From Motacilla alba alba (lineage: Eukaryota > Chordata > Aves > Passeriformes > Motacillidae), in assembly GCF_015832195.1 (NCBI RefSeq), contig NC_052018.1:38569052-38633051 (forward strand): a stretch of DNA of 64,000 nt, given 5' to 3'. Positions 25,237-38,300 of the stretch are shown here, one piece after another. The translations under genes were made by a program, and so were the position numbers. Numbering within the stretch: the stretch's first letter is position 1; the number at the start of each line of letters is the position of its first letter. Under the pieces are notes generated by a model. The model saw only the letters and a program-made list of their open reading frames with translations. It was not told the DNA's origin and did not search any database.

Positions 25237-25893
25237 TGTAGTTCTAAGTCTTATTAGGAAGCTGAGCTGCTGCGCTGCATCTTCTCTACTCCCCAGGCAG
25301 GGGAGGAGATCTGGCTCCGGCTAGCTCGACACGCAGCTAGCAGCAGGGGGGCACTCTCCAGATGCGCCAGGGGCGTCCGGAGGGCACCTAGCTGGAGTTC
25401 GCTAGCGAGGCAGCGGAGACGAGGTGAAACGAAAAGAGGGACTCTGTTCAGGGGCAAGTCCAGTTCATTGTAATTCCAGGGGGGCCAGCTGAACAAAGAC
25501 CCTGGGGAAGGACCGACACGGGTATATGAACAGGGGTGGAAACATGGGCGGAGACAACTCAATGTCCAATGGGAAAGCAAGGGAGCGGAGGGATACAAAT
25601 GATAGATTGTAGGGCTAGCAAATAAAATCAATGGGGAGGCGGGGCTTCGGCTCCCAATCCAATCACTCGACGGATTTGATGGAAACTTCTAGAGCGAAGG
25701 AGGAGCCTCTGAGTGATGGATGGGAAACTGGGGCGGGGTTGTAACAATGACACAGCAAAAATGTGACAGTTAGGGAGGAGGCAGGGAGATTGACAGCATA
25801 CAAATAGGGAGGAGGAACCAGGGCAGAACCATTCAATGGGGGAGAACAGAACATACCAATTTCTATTTATATGAAAGAAACCACGCACCACAA
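25237..25893 (-). mobile_element. CpG-rich solo LTR of an avian ERV, antisense
   Basis: On the minus strand it starts near TGTTGTGGTGCGTGG and ends near AGAACTACA, about 655 bp. CCAAT boxes (plus-strand CCAAT at 25566-25570 and a pair at 25655-25665) lie in the U3-like half. The U5-like half is GC- and CpG-rich. No primer binding site or internal sequence follows, so it looks like a solo LTR. The ORFs at 25254-25631 and 25628-25891 minus are LTR translations. The boundaries are approximate, and I could not define a clean target-site duplication. Confidence 0.65.
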
Positions 25894-28800
25894 CACTGAG
25901 CTCTCCTTCTGAAAACTCAGTGAAAACTCTGAAGTATACTTGGTGAAAACCCCATGTTTTTCTCCACTGTTTATGTTCAGCATCTGCTCTTCTTCCTCAA
26001 GGCTTACATTGCTTACCAGAGCTCCATTGGCACAGACCATGTTTGGGGAAGGTTAGTGAGGGTTTCCTGGGCAAAAGTAAACTCTGTGCCCTGGGTGCAT
26101 ACTCAGAGTGACACGGTCCTGAAGGATCTGATCACAAACTGGTTTTGCCAGATTACCTCTTCTAATTCAGTGGGAAGAATTTGCAACAGTTCCTCATAGG
26201 TGAGTTTATCATGGCTTTGAGCTTATTTGGTTCTCTTTCCAGAGCTAAGTATATACATCCCGTACATTATTCCACCACCACTGAGGAAACAGACTTGCTA
26301 GCAATTATATTGGCTTTTTCTATGCCACTGATCATGGGTCCTTGATGCTTTTTATAAACAGTAAATAACTTTTATCTAGAAGTCTCATTTAAATAATATT
26401 TAGACTACCTTCAAGATTAAAAAAAAATACATTAAATATATTTTAAAACAAACAAAAAAACCCCACTATTTTAAAATTAGAGATAATTCAGACATGGTAT
26501 TTCAATGCTATATCAAATGTTGTATGTTGAAAAAAATTCCTCTAAATGCCTTAAGCATTAGTAGCTTTTATCATTTCTGAAAATCGGGACTTGAAGTGTT
26601 AAACAATATAGAAAATGAGGAAATCAGGATGTATAAGTAACTGTGAAAGGTACCAGTTACCTGTCTTCTCTGGAAACAGGTCACCATGGAAGAATCAAAG
26701 ACAGAGTGAAAATCAGGCATGAAAATAAAATTTTGTTTTCTCTTCATGACAGTACCTGTTCTTTGCCTGAAATTCCCTATAATACACTGTAAAATACGTT
26801 GTGCAGTAAGTATGGAAAAACTCCTACAAAAAATAAAGTTCATATAAGAAATGGATTCATTAAATTTTCTAATTCACATGTCACAGGTCCCTAAAGTTCA
26901 TCCATCTGTAATTAAATTAAATCATAGAAATTCTATCTGTCTGCAACCCGTCATATAGAGCCATGAATTCCTGAAGGGCATTTTATATTGGGCTGTTTTG
27001 CTTATTCTGTATAAACACCAGCATCAGTATCTCTAATATTAAAACATTTATTAAAATGTCATTTATCATTCAGCTGCACACTTTTTTTAAAGGCACTTGG
27101 ATATTTTCTCTAGTGCATTTGATTTAAAGATGTTTATTCCTATGAGCCATTAGCATAAGTCTTGGTTACTAATGGGCTGGAAACTATACGTCATCATCTC
27201 ATGCTTCACAAGAATATCAGCCAGAATCTCTTTAAGTACATCCTAGGAACATTTTATTAGAATCATGTTGTCTCTGCATAATTGTGAAGTTTTTAAAAAT
27301 TATTTAATTTTGTAAGTCTATTCTCAAATTGATAAGTTGCATTGGTTTTTTATTATTAATAATCATTAAAAACCTGTGGCTTTTTTATTCTCTTTGAAAA
27401 ACCACAAGTAATTTGGTTGAAGATTTACCCTAACTGTATATATTTCACAAAATACCAATTTTGAACACATTCATTCAATTAATCTTTACTAATAACATGA
27501 AATCCAAAGTAAAATTACTAATTTTTGGGTACAAATTGTGCAACAACAACTTTTACTTCCAAAAAACCTTATCTGAAATTTTTAGCTACTCCAATGTTTC
27601 ATTACTGCCCTGTTTAGCACTTTCTGAATATCTGTTACACAGTTCCCCCACAACACCTTATTTTGTCTCCTGCTTCAAAAAATGTTGCTCCAGATACAAA
27701 CTAGGAATTCTCACCTTTGTTTCCTTGATTTATAGCAAGCATTGACTTCCTCAATCTTCAGGCCCTTTTGCCCTTTTATGATTGCCACCATGTCATTCTT
27801 AAAAATGCTATAGAAGATTCCAATCTTCTAACAATATAAACTATTCCACTAGTTTTCAGTCTGATAGCAATGTAAGCCAGTGATAGCAATTTTCTCATAA
27901 TTAATTGAGATTTCTGCTGGTTGCACCTTTCTTTGGCTCTAAACACAAATGAAAATTTCAGCTAGGGTTAATTTTGCATCTGCCTGCCTCTCTTTGTCTC
28001 ATTTATTATTGCAGCTGAACTCCAGCTATGAATGTTGTCTCTTGCAACTCAAGCCATTTCTTTCATATGGTCCTCTCAGGAACCTGGACCCGCTTTCAAC
28101 AAAGACAAAATCTTCACCTTCACAACATTAGCACAATAGGGTGAAAGGTCAGGCAGGCTCTTTAGAGTGCAATTTGTCCCATCATAGAGGTGATGCAAGG
28201 AGATAAATCACACTTAAGAAATGTCTATATTTCTACTAGATGCCGAGGTATTACGAACCATGAAGCATACGTTTGTTATTTTCTTTCTAAATTATTAAAT
28301 TTGGGCTTCTTGAATCTCATATTTAAAGATGAACTTTGCGCTTTCTTTCATTTTACTCCTGTGAATTTTGCCCAGACAGCAGAGTTATCAAAAGTTACAA
28401 ACTTCTGAGACATTGCAAGTTGGGATTTATGTTTTTAGAATATAATAATTTTTCAATTTATATTTTTAAGGATGATTTTTGCTTGTTTGAAATTGACATA
28501 AATTTCCAGGAGAACAAATTATCTTTCCTCAGAGCCCAATTTTAAATGAGAAAAATAATTAGATGATCTAATCTTTATAATTTTTAATAATTGCATTCTT
28601 TAATAGCCAACAGTAATAATAATAAAACAACAGATATGATGAAAATCTATTTATTTCTTCTGTAATTCTTAGAACAGGTATTTGCATACCTTTTATGTTG
28701 CAAATATAGTTCTAATTTAAGTAAGGAAAGAAACACAGAAAACATTAAAATTATGCTATTAAAACCTGTTTAACAGTTTTCTGAAGAATAAGACTGAAAA

Positions 28801-29896
28801 GTTAAGTTTAGAGGTTAAATAATTACCTTCTGGATATTGCATCCCATCATGGGCTTTTTTTTAACAGCTTTTCCCTACAATTTTTAGTTTTCAGCATGGA
28901 GTATGTGTATGCTCCTGAACTCAGAGGATCATACTCTCATACGTATTGGTATGTTCTCTTTTAGATTATTGGTTGCATAATTAAATATATGTATGGTCTT
29001 TAACTTGTATAAATTTATGACATTACATTTTAACCCATTGATTACTGGAAGCTTTGCCCAATTTTTTTTGTCCAATATGAGCTTGTAGAACTGAAAACTC
29101 TATCTAGCCTAAAGCATGTATTGAGACTAAAAGGTTAAAATTGTAGTGTCAAATCTAAGAGAGTTATCAAGAAATCCTGCTGGGAATTTGACACAAAGTG
29201 TTAATGAATCTTGCAGCGATTGTCACAGTATCTTGCACTTAAGGGTTGGGTATATTGTATTTCTATACCATCCATATATTCTTTCAAGTATCAACTAACC
29301 ATTCTTCACAAAAGGCACTTTTATATATTCAACACCATTTGATATGCATATTTTCAGTCATCAGTGCTAGTTTCAGCAATAGCCAAAAATCCAGTCTCTG
29401 TTCCTGTTTATTGTTCACGCCTTTAGCTATTCCTTACATTCACCAGAATAACAGCTTGTGTGGTGTGTTCTGAAATGGGGAACTGATCCTGCTGAAAAAA
29501 AACCTGTTTTTAATTCTGCTGGTTTACGTTTTAAATGCATCAGTTACACATTTTGATCGCCATAAGTCCTCACAAATAAAAGCCTAGTATTAAGACAGAA
29601 AGGAGTGTTAGTGTGGGATAAGAAATGTGTTATGAATTGCTGAAATTATTTTCAACAGTGTTATCATGGAAAACCTATAATATGGCCAGAGCGTTTATCA
29701 AGCCTATTGAAAAGCAAATAGGATTTTGTAATAGAACATGGAGCAAAAGAAAGTGCAAGAGAGATGCTAGTAGAAAGTCTGGGGAAAGAAAAGGAAGAGA
29801 AAAAGTATGCACACCAATGGTTGAATTGAAAAACAGAATATGATCCAGCAATGTGTGCTTGCAGCCCAAAAAGTCAACTATATACTGGAATACAGC
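25894..29896. other. AT-rich non-coding DNA
   Basis: About 4 kb without recognisable gene or repeat. Open frames (25954-26199 plus, 27461-27745 plus and others) have no recognisable domains. Confidence 0.5.
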
Positions 29897-30470
29897 TTAA
29901 AGGGTTGCTATTAGGTTGAGGGAGGTGAATCTATGCTTCTGCTCTGATCCTGCTTCTGAGGATCCACTGGGAACACCATGTCCAGCTCTGGGGTATTTAG
30001 CACAGGAAAATTATTGACGTGTGAGAGTGGATCCACAGGAGGGCTGGAACACCTATTCCATGGGGAAAGGCTGAAGGAGTTGGGGCTGTTTCTGAGGAAA
30101 GGGAGGGTCTGAGGGGACCTTATGGAGACCTTCCAGTACATAAAGAGGGCCTACAAGAGAGATGAAAAAAATTTTTTAGTAGGGCCTGTTGTGATAGGAC
30201 AGTTATTAAAGGTTTTAAACAAAAGGGGAGAAGATGCAGACTACATAGGTAGAAAAAAATTTTTACAATAAAGGTGGTGAAAGGCTGGAACAGGTTAGTC
30301 AGAGAAATGGCAGATGGCTCATCCATGGAAGTGTTCATGGTCAGGTTAAATGGGGCTCTGAGCAACCGGTCTAGTGGACGATGTCTCTTCTTATTGCAGG
30401 GGGTTGGACTAGATGACATTTAAAGATTTCCACCAACCCAAACCAAGATTCTAGGATACTAAGATTCTCA
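29897..30470 (+). mobile_element. CR1 LINE 3' end
   Basis: Plus-strand CR1 starting around TTGCTATTAGGTTGAGGGAG. It has the 'gtccagctctggggtatttagcac' block at 29981-30003, the 'agggctggaaca' block, 'ctgaaggagttggggctgtt', and the 3' block GGGGGTTGGACTAGATGAC at 30399-30417. The tail is a decayed GATTCTAGGATACTAAG. It carries a TTTTTTAGTAGGGCCTGTTG junction that recurs in the CR1 at 32033, so the two belong to similar subfamilies. Confidence 0.92.
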
Positions 30471-32032
30471 GTTAGTGATGCTTAAATAATGTTTTGCACA
30501 GCTGAAATATTTCTGCATTCTCTTCTCCCTTCCTTCCTCTTCCCAGAAGTTCTAGATGGAGAAATCATGAAGATCTGTGTCTGAAGCCCCTTAAATAAAA
30601 AAAAATCCCTGCATTCCTGTGAGCAAACTCAAAATACTAGGCATTATAGAGGTGAGGACTGATAAACCTGTTTCCCCAGCCATATTTTAAATTAAATTAA
30701 AACTTTAAAAAACAAATAATTTTTCCTTGTGAGTCAGTGCAAGATTTCAGGATCTGTGATTTCAGGAAGAATTTGTGCCAAAAACCTATAAACAAAAAAA
30801 GAAAACTGATTTGGAAGGTAGAAATATTTGAAACAATAATGAATATGCTCTATATTCTTGCTGGAGGGTTTGTTTTGAACAACATTGTGTGCCTTTGTAT
30901 GTATGCATGTGTGTGGAGGAGACAGACTTTTCTCTGTGTACTAGCAAGTAAAGTATTGCTAAAGCTTTATGTGCCTCACAACTCAGAGTACACAGAGTAC
31001 TCAGAGTGCTCAGGGTACACAGTTTATACATGAGATTTTCATTTCATCCTTGCTCTTTGCATTTCATTTCCTGAAGCTTCAATGAATGTAAAAACAAGAA
31101 AGCTGCTGAGCAGCCAGGGGCTGTAATCATGTCAATTTTTATAAGCAAAGTAAAGCTGGGGCTCTTCAGTGGTGGCTGGAGGAACTTGAGGGAGAAAAAA
31201 GGGCAGTAGAGCATATTCATTATCATACCTAAAGCTACCAGCACTATATAATTTTTTAGATATTTCTGCCATATCTCACATTTATAACCTTAGAATTATA
31301 ATTTTTATAAAATTAAAGGCCAGCAGTATCCAGGCAAGAATAACTTTTGGGATTTATTCATGTAAAGTCCATTGCCAGATAAACATTACTTTCTTTCTTT
31401 AATGTGATTCATGTTATACTTTACTTAATGGTTAAATTATATATGAAGCAGTATTAAATCTATGTGTTTGAGATTCAACTTAAAGTCTTTGTGCAAGTTT
31501 CAATTTTTTATTAATTTATGTACAGCTATTGTTTCTAACCTGTTTATTGACTATTTTTGGTTGGATATATTAGGATACATTATCCATTCCACATAGAGGA
31601 AAATCAGATTTGAGAGACATCACTTCAAATGGTCATTTTTCTAGTGCTAGGCAGAGGTAGTAGGTAGGCATGAAATGCCCTTGAAACTCTCTTTCAGGAT
31701 CAAAAAGAAGTGTAAGCCTGTAACCCCATGACCTTTCAGATGCATGCATGGCAGAGGCTTTTAAAGGCAAATATGAAATGGTAAGTGCATTTGTATGCTC
31801 ACTGACACAGACTTATTAGTATATCCTGGACACTGCTCAAGATATCAAGATATCCAAGGCAGCACAAAAAAACCTGCAAAAGGCTGCTTTTTTTTTTTTT
31901 TTTTTCCCCCAATATTTTCCAGGGGACTGCAGTATTTTGCAAATAACATCCTGGTACTAATTAGAGCTGGGAAGCAATGGACGATGCTAATGCCTGTTTG
32001 TATGGTTACCAGCTGTCTTTGGTACACATAAT
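30471..32032. other. Non-coding DNA with a 9-bp tandem repeat
   Basis: No gene recognised. It contains four tandem 9-bp units at 30985-31020 and a poly(T)-C run near 31888-31910. Confidence 0.5.
30985..31020. repeat. Four tandem 9-bp units
   Basis: Units AGAGTACAC, AGAGTACTC, AGAGTGCTC and AGGGTACAC in a row. They give a short Cys/Ser-Thr-Leu repeat in a minus-strand frame that is not a credible gene. Confidence 0.8.
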
Positions 32033-32350
32033 GGACAGATGTTTTAGTAGGGCCTGTTGCAGTAGAACAAGGTGTAATGATCTTAAACTAAAAAAAAAAT
32101 AAAACAAGTAGATTCACACTAGACAGAAGGAAGAAACTTTTTACAATGAGGGTGTTGAAACACTGGAACAGGTTGCAGATTACTCATCTGCCAGAAAAAA
32201 AATCCCAAATCCCTGGAAACATTTGACGTCATGTTGGATGAGGTTGTGAGCCCCCTGATGCAGCTGAAGATGTCCTTGCTCATTGCAGAGGTGTTGGAGT
32301 AGATGAGTCTTTAAAGATCCCTGCCAATCCAAACTATTCTATGAATCCAT
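32033..32350 (+). mobile_element. CR1 LINE 3' end, short copy
   Basis: Plus-strand CR1 beginning near GTTTTAGTAGGGCCTGTTGC, followed by an A-rich expansion. It continues with the 'agaaggaagaaactttttacaatgagggtg' block, 'cactggaacaggttgc', and 3' end CAAACTATTCTATGAATCC. It is heavily 5'-truncated. Confidence 0.9.
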
Positions 32351-35300
32351 CAGGATTAGCTCTCACCAGGCTGTGCTAGGACACTTTCTCTGGTCAGACA
32401 CCTGGACCTGCTGGACAGCACTTGCCCCAGCCCTTCTGAGATAAGCACGCTGGAATTCATGAGAAAGGGTATGCAGCATAAAATACAGTGTGCAGAGTGA
32501 ACAGTGATGCTGTATTCACAAAGCAACACCATTCTGTGGCATTGTGTGCCCTTGTTTTACTTGCTAAATAGAGCTGCATGTTAGACAGATTTGCATGATG
32601 TTGTAATGATAGGCCCTTTGATTCTGAACTTATGCAAAACAGCAAGTTGCAGCTTAGCTCCACATGATTTGAATTTCACAATTCAAATTCATGTTACTTT
32701 CATACACTTTGTGCATTCAATTGGTAAAAGAGTGTATTTAGACAACATAGCACCTTTACCATATTGCCGTTAACATTTAATCAGGTTAATGAGTGATTAC
32801 TCTTTAAGAATAATTGAGTCCAGTTGTTTGAAGGTGTCTTCTTTTAAAGTGTCTCCTCTTGGTATCTGCTGGAGTTATGTAATGTGTTGATTAGCTTTGA
32901 AGGTTTGAGGAAAACAGGATAATTTGGCCAGAAAAGAATAAAAATTTTGGATGAAGTAATTAATTTTGCAAAGCAACTGCCCAGACGGACTAATCTGAAA
33001 CTGCCAAAACACTAAAGAGGAAATAGTAAATTTCATTTAAACTACAGCTCACTAAAGTGATGCTAATGCTAATATTTAATGCTGATGAAAATCACAGTCA
33101 CAGGGTGCATTCAAACTCAGTGGCAAAACAGGCCATAGGTACCTCAGTCCCTCTGTGGAGGCCCTCTTTGCCCCATGCTTGGGAGAACTGTGTGTGTATC
33201 CGTCTCATCTGAAGCACTTGTAAGAAAACACTTGCAGGTCAGCACTGGGGCAGGCTTGGCAGAACCTCAGCCTAACAAGCTTAGTGACCTTTCTGTGCTT
33301 GAACATATCAAAATACATACTCAAATGCCTCCAGAAGGTCATACCTGCAAGGGGTGAGTCAAACTCCCTATCCAAAACTGACCCACTATTAATGACTACC
33401 AGGAGAACATGCAGGCCCTGACTCTGTAGCCAAGGGATAGATGACTCAACTGAAAATAGCCTTATTCCTTTCTAAATCTTGCTCCAGAGTTCTACTTGTT
33501 CTGCTTTTGGCAGCTGATGTGCAAGAACTTACATCGTGCTTTGTATAAGCTCTTTTTAGCTAGAAAACTGGTAGAATATACTTAAAAATAAAAGGCAAAA
33601 TTGAATTCTTCAAGATTTTAAAAGAACTTGAAAGATACCATTTCACAGCATGCATAGGAAAACCTCTTGGTTTGTATAGGGAATTTTTGGCCTTGTGGTT
33701 GGGTTTTTGCTTTTTGTGAATTTTTTTGTTTCAGTTTTGATAGAGTTTTTTTCCTCCTTCAGAACTGTAAGAGCATTTTTACATTTTCTCTTTCATCTTC
33801 TTTGCCAAATCTTGTGCTACTCATCCACACAGAGCGAGTAGTGCAAGGGTTTATTGAAAAATAAAACCTGCTGAAAGTGAGAGTACCACATTCCATTCCT
33901 CTGTCCCTTAATATGCTATCCAGTTAAACTTTCTCTATGGAGATCAACCAAAGTAGCCAGAATCAACAACTGGCATAGTTACAGCATGTCTCAGATTGCA
34001 TGGGGTCTTCTTTTATTTTTTTGGCTATGTGGAGAGAATGTGTGAAATGTAATCCAGTTAGTATCAGAAATATCTCTGCCTGCAACAAATTACCAGTTTA
34101 CAAAGGAGGTCCTTTATGCTTCAATATGAGACAAAAATCTTTGTTTCAACTTCTAGCAGTTACTGATCTTTGTTTGGATACATAAAAAAAAAAAAAATCA
34201 CAGCCTAAAAATAGCCCAAATAAAAAAGCAATAATGAAGTTCTTTACCACAAAGTGTCTTCACTGATCATTACATACAGTGTGCTAAATTTTAGTTTAGA
34301 TATAATTCCACTGACTTCAGTGAATACACCAGGGCCTAAGTCTAGAATTATCATGGCTACTGCTTAAGTATTCCTTCACTTTGTTTTTACGTATAGCTTT
34401 TTTTTATTGAAAGAAAATCAAAATTTTAAACTTATATCAAGAAAATATTTCAACTGGAAACATGGTATATAAAAAAAAGCAATTTACTTTATCTTTACCA
34501 GGTAGGTAGATAGACACCACTACTCCATTTAGTGGATGAAAAAAACATGGTCTGAGATATTAATATCAGTTCACACAATATTTTGGTGCAATCTGGGTAT
34601 TAAACTCTGAATGTCAAATGCAAAATTTTTGCTCATAAATCACAGATCACACTTGTGATCTGCAGTTTGGGGTTTTTTTTGGTGCTTTAGTGTTTTTCGT
34701 ATTTATAAATGCTCCCATATTTCAAGGGTCTGTGACTGCATGATTTAAACATATATAAAATATAGTTTGGAATGTGTAATATGAACTTACATTTCTTAGC
34801 ATTTCTTAGCACATGTTAGTAACTGAAAACAGAGTGATTTATATTCCTACTGCTTCAAGAATACTGTGATAACACATTGGCATATAATGTTGAACTAAGA
34901 TGAAATTAAAACCTACATCTATACTCATAAATCAAATAGTTCCCAGGAATTTCTAGAGGCATCAGAACAAGATTGTGTGTTAGAAATCCTTTGCACATGT
35001 CATTTAGCAAACTCTTGGACAACTCCCAATCACAGTTCAAGATGTACAACATGTTAGGAACTGTTACTATTATGCAATTATCAAGCTTTATAGTGTTCAT
35101 GCCCACCTTTTAATCTCTTCTATGGAATGGATGCTTTTATTGACCCAGAATTGTGATCCAGAATATGCACACCATTTATATTTCAGAGTTTGGGTTTTTT
35201 AAAGTTTCTGTCACTGAGCACATTTTGGGTTTCATGACGTCTACTTCTACTCTAAAATCACTTCGTTCATAGTGGGGACATGACTCTTAAAGTTCTGAGG

Positions 35301-38300
35301 AGAAAAATACTCTATAATTATTTTTTTTGTTTTTCTTTTCTCTTGAGTAGTTTTTAAAGTTGAGATAACAGGTAATAAGTTTGTTTTCCCTTTTTTTCTT
35401 CCATAAATACAATTATTTTGGTGTTGTCTTACTAAGAAGTGAAGAGTGTCTTGAATGCTTCCTAAAAGTCACATTTGGAAGCCAAATTATTGAGTACTTA
35501 CTTGCATAAGCACTCCCATGACAGGTCAAAGAAATCAGCCTAAGTTAGTTAGTAAATTGCTGCATGTTAAGTGACTACAGGAGACTTCTCTATATGATTA
35601 AATGCTCCTTTAAGAAGCCTAACTTTGTTAAGGGAATGAGAGTAATATCTTAATGTATTAAGGAATGAGATCTAGTAGTTAATCTACCAGACAAATTAAA
35701 AAATTAGCTAGCATTTACCTTTTCTCTGTAAAGAAAATATACTAGAAATTATCTTTTCTGCAGTAGTTGTTAAAGTCACATATTGGGAAGGGCTGTGAGG
35801 CCTGGCTTTAAATATAATTCTAATAAAATTTTCACCACGTGTGTTGTTTTCAGGTGCTTTTAGTAGCTAATGAAGTTTTGTTTGTGCTAACCTTCCTGGT
35901 AATCACCATGTGTTAATTACCATGTAAAATGCTCATGTACTTCTTTGACCCCGTTTTCTTCAGAGAAAGCACAAGAAAAGGCAGAATTTTTGTCTGTTGA
36001 AGAAAACTATGTGTAAGCGAGATGAGAATTGACTTTAATTTCTGACACCAGGATGTTATCTGATAATTCTGAGGAATCAAATTTGTCAAGTGAAGAGAGA
36101 CACCTTTTTTGTGTTGTAAGCTGTCATGTTATGTAGGTCTACACTGAAAACAAATTGGCTGATGCAACATCTAAAAGAATACGAGTGACTTCCAGCAACA
36201 TGAGCTTAACAGAGTATTTGTTGATAGATTTTGCTTTTAAAATCTCAGTCCTTACATTGACACAAAGGTTATGGAGATTATGGGCCGTGATCACTAAACT
36301 TTTTTTTCACTTATCCTGATTCCACCTAGAGAGAAGCACTACATGACTACTTCAAGTCCCTCAGAGCATTTAAATTCCTTTAACTCTCTGTTTCAGTGAT
36401 TTAAACATTATAAGTTTACTTGGTATTACCATGGGTTCTGTTTAGTAGGTTGACTATTCTAACAGGTATCACATAAACGTGCATCTATATCTATAAACTA
36501 GCTACAAGAAATCGGCCTTTTTGAAGGGTAGTAAAGGTCTTAACACTGATTCAACAATACAGAAACCATCTTTGAAGGTGACTGTTTGCCTTTTCCTCCT
36601 ATTATGCCTTACTCTGTCAGTTTTGCTCAGCAGAATCATGACGTGGCACTGTGAAAATACATATTTCTCACTTTTTTGTGGCACCAGCACTGAGGGGGCT
36701 TTTATTTTTTTTACATGTAAAACTCTTCACACACATCTGTGGGAATCTATGCAGTGTCATAACAAGAAATGATCCAGGATACTTAAGGGAAATTAAAAGT
36801 ATCAGAGTTAATAAACAAAACTGTTCCACTTCCTAGTCTTTTACAATGGCTACCCAGTGATGTTTTGTGGTATATTCACTAGCTATCCTACCTAAGCTTT
36901 GAGTAGAGACAGGCAGGCTAATCAAGAAAACAACAGCATACAATTTTGGTACTTGCAGCCACTGATGTATAAGGGTTTGCAGAATGTATTTTTTTGAAGT
37001 AAAGGAATGTTTGTAAATTCTGCAGTTTTTTTCTTTAGCTGCAGAAAAACAGCATTTTTCCAGTTTAAATGAAAAAAGAAACCTACTGATACCTTCTTTT
37101 TGGTCAGTCTATTCTTTTTTTAAAATTACATTTCATATCTTGGCCAGAAGAAAGGAACAAAAAGCAATGCCTTTAACAGATCAAGGCCAGCAATTTCCCA
37201 GCTCTTGGAAAGGCAATTATGCCTTGTGCTGGGCTTATTTTCTCTAGCAGTGATATTTCAACTCAGATTATCACAAGTAACTGTAGATTTATCTTCCAAC
37301 ATTACTGTTCTTCCTTTTGTTTGGTTTAATTTTGGTTTGTCCTGAGGACCCAGGCTGAAACCTCAGTAACAGCTACAGGACCTACAAGAAGCTGTTCACC
37401 TCAGCTTCTTTCTCCTAAAAGAACAATGCCACCCTCAATGTTGAATACCATTTAAAAACTGTTAACAGAAAATATCCTTAGAAATAGAAAGGACACAAGG
37501 CCTTGGGATAAAGGATTACATCATGGGTCTAGACCTGAAATGTCTCTCTTCCACTGTTTGATGTAGCACAATAGCAAAATCCTGCCAAATTCACTGACTG
37601 AACTCCATCAAAATGGCCACTATTCATATAGATGTAACTTTAAGTTTTGTGATTTTTAGAACTGTTTTTGAAAAAGTCTATTTTCTAAACATTGAAAAAG
37701 CCATAAATATCATAAACTAAACTTAAAAGGTTTATGTTGTGCCTTTGAGCTCACTCCTTGTCTTCGCCCACATAAATGAATGTCTATGTCTATGTATCCA
37801 TCTGTGCAGTATGTAATATGTAATGTGAGTAATATTTTCTGCTAGGAGGTGAGATCTAAGCAGGAATGGCAGCTATGCCTTCTCTGGAAATTAACCTACA
37901 GCAGGAGATACAGAATCCCTAATGCTGTGTAATAATAGCTAATAATTCCCCTAGCTCAAGCTGCTGAGGTGAGTCTTCTTGGATAACACGGTCATGCCAT
38001 CTGTTCTCAATAGTATCAGTAGCAGTTTAGAGAAATAAGTTTGTGTGCTTTAGAATTGGCCTCAAAGTATTATAAACTGTTGGTGGTGTATTTTGACTCC
38101 TACACAATCCCTAGTGGCATGATGTTGGTAATATATAGTGTTGTATTCTCAAGAACTGAATTGTAACTGCGGAAGAGAAGAATTCAGACAGAAGAGCCCT
38201 AATGAAAATTGATTGTAGAGAGAGGGGGATAGAGACACAGTATATCTGTTCAGCAGGAAACCTAGCTGTAGTCATTTTTTTCCCCCTTTTTCATATAACT

